In this document: positions 20,406 through 20,677 of the stretch, one piece after another
Numbering within the stretch: position 1 is the stretch's first letter
How the letters are laid out: every line of letters starts with the position of its first letter
NCBI GenBank assembly: GCA_003990745.1
Contig: RBNI01001844.1
Span: 1-20,677, forward strand
Reading direction: 5' to 3'
Origin: Jimgerdemannia flammicorona
Lineage: Eukaryota; Mucoromycota; Endogonomycetes; Endogonales; Endogonaceae
DNA length: 20,677 bases
The notes under the pieces: generated by a model
Seen by the model: only the letters and a program-made list of their open reading frames with translations
What the model was told of the DNA's origin: nothing
The model's database searches: none
Program-made: the position numbers and the translations under genes

Positions 20406-20677
20406 CAGGAAGCACTAATAGGGGTAGATCAGGTGCACCAGATGCCAAGTACTTGAGGTGGTTGGGGCTCACAACCCATATCCACTGGGTGGGGCAGGCT
20501 GGGTAGGAGGATCTAGTTACTTGGGCAGTGAGGTCGCAACTCACACCCTAAAGGTGTAAGGCTGAGTGAAAGTGAAGGTGGGTTGAGATTGGGGTGGAAT
20601 GGGGCTACTGATGTTGTATGGGGATATGTGGCATATTATAGATAGTTAATAAATGAGGCTACAGCCTATAGAAAAAA
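20406..20677 (+). other. 3' domain and A-tail of element T
   Basis: Unique GT-rich block ending TATTATAGATAGTTAATAAATGAGGC, then six A at the window edge. A small hairpin, ACACC-CTAAA-GGTGT, lies near 20542-20559. The last ~80 nt are homologous to 600-680. Weak resemblance to Pol III box B (GGTCGCAACTC near 20532) is noted but not convincing. Confidence 0.55.

Larger units (their letters stand above)
19073..20677 (+). mobile_element. Element T: probable non-autonomous LINE-mobilised retroposon
   Basis: The 5' block 19077-19115 repeats the LINE-1 start: ACTTCTTTTGCTCAAAC is identical to 10582-10598, then CAGAGTGAGCTAAGCTAC against TAGAGCAAGCTAAGCCAC. The 3' end (20590-20677) matches element F and, in its last ~35 nt, the LINE-1 end, and it finishes in an A run cut by the window end. 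Between lie a 9-bp minisatellite and a ~190-nt unique block. No coding capacity is credible. Sharing both termini with LINE-1 suggests it is copied by the LINE machinery. The right target duplication is outside the window. Confidence 0.65.

Noticed and set aside
20430..20560. tRNA-derived SINE head with Pol III boxes A and B
   Set aside because: The A-like and B-like matches are too poor and badly spaced, and no cloverleaf can be folded by eye.
1..20677. tRNA or rRNA genes
   Set aside because: No cloverleaf, GGTTCGAATCC-type arm or rRNA core sequence was found on either strand by reading.

Overview
The window looks like nuclear DNA of a filamentous, probably early-diverging fungus (Mucoromycota: Mortierella-, Endogonales- or Glomeromycotina-like). 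The evidence is short introns (mostly 78-95 bp) with GTATGT-type donors and YAG acceptors, a SAM / coiled-coil / leucine-rich-repeat protein of a type I associate with Mucoromycota, and flanks made of decayed non-LTR (LINE) and Ty1/copia elements. The phylum is inference; no rRNA or housekeeping gene is present to fix it.

Layout. 1-697 ends with the A-tailed 3' end of a non-LTR retroposon. 698-2087 is largely non-coding, with two doubtful hydrophobic ORFs. 2088-8639 holds the only intact gene I can support: one + strand gene of 32 exons encoding about 1166 residues (SAM domain, coiled coils, a conserved middle region, then 22 ribonuclease-inhibitor-like LRRs). From 4895 on, each LRR is its own exon. 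Twenty of the 21 internal LRR exons are exactly 84 nt, the other is 84+45 nt, and all are phase 1. 8640-9300 is 3' flank.

9300-20677 is nested mobile DNA. The oldest layer is a very AT-rich, CpG-free copia remnant (protease at 10465-10577, then downstream polyprotein and integrase at 16458-17215). It is split by a nearly complete 5.9 kb L1/Tx1-like LINE (LINE-1, 10578-16457) with an 11-bp target-site duplication. The copia reading frame resumes on the far side. It is interrupted again at about 17212 by a second LINE copy (LINE-2) whose first ~180 nt are inverted, the signature of twin priming. At about 19073 begins a further element (element T). It has the 5' start and 3' tail of LINE-1 but only a 1.27 kb 9-bp minisatellite between them, so it is probably a non-autonomous passenger of the LINE, comparable in design to primate SVA. 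The window ends inside its A-tail.

The transposon half shows heavy C-to-T decay. LINE-1 has lost CpG and its ORF1 stops are all TGA in positions expected from CGA. LINE-2 and copia have almost no CpG and many TAG stops where LINE-1 keeps CAG. The LRR gene keeps normal CpG and an open frame, so the genome seems to mutate or methylate repeats selectively.

All protein calls are from reading translations by eye. No database search was run.
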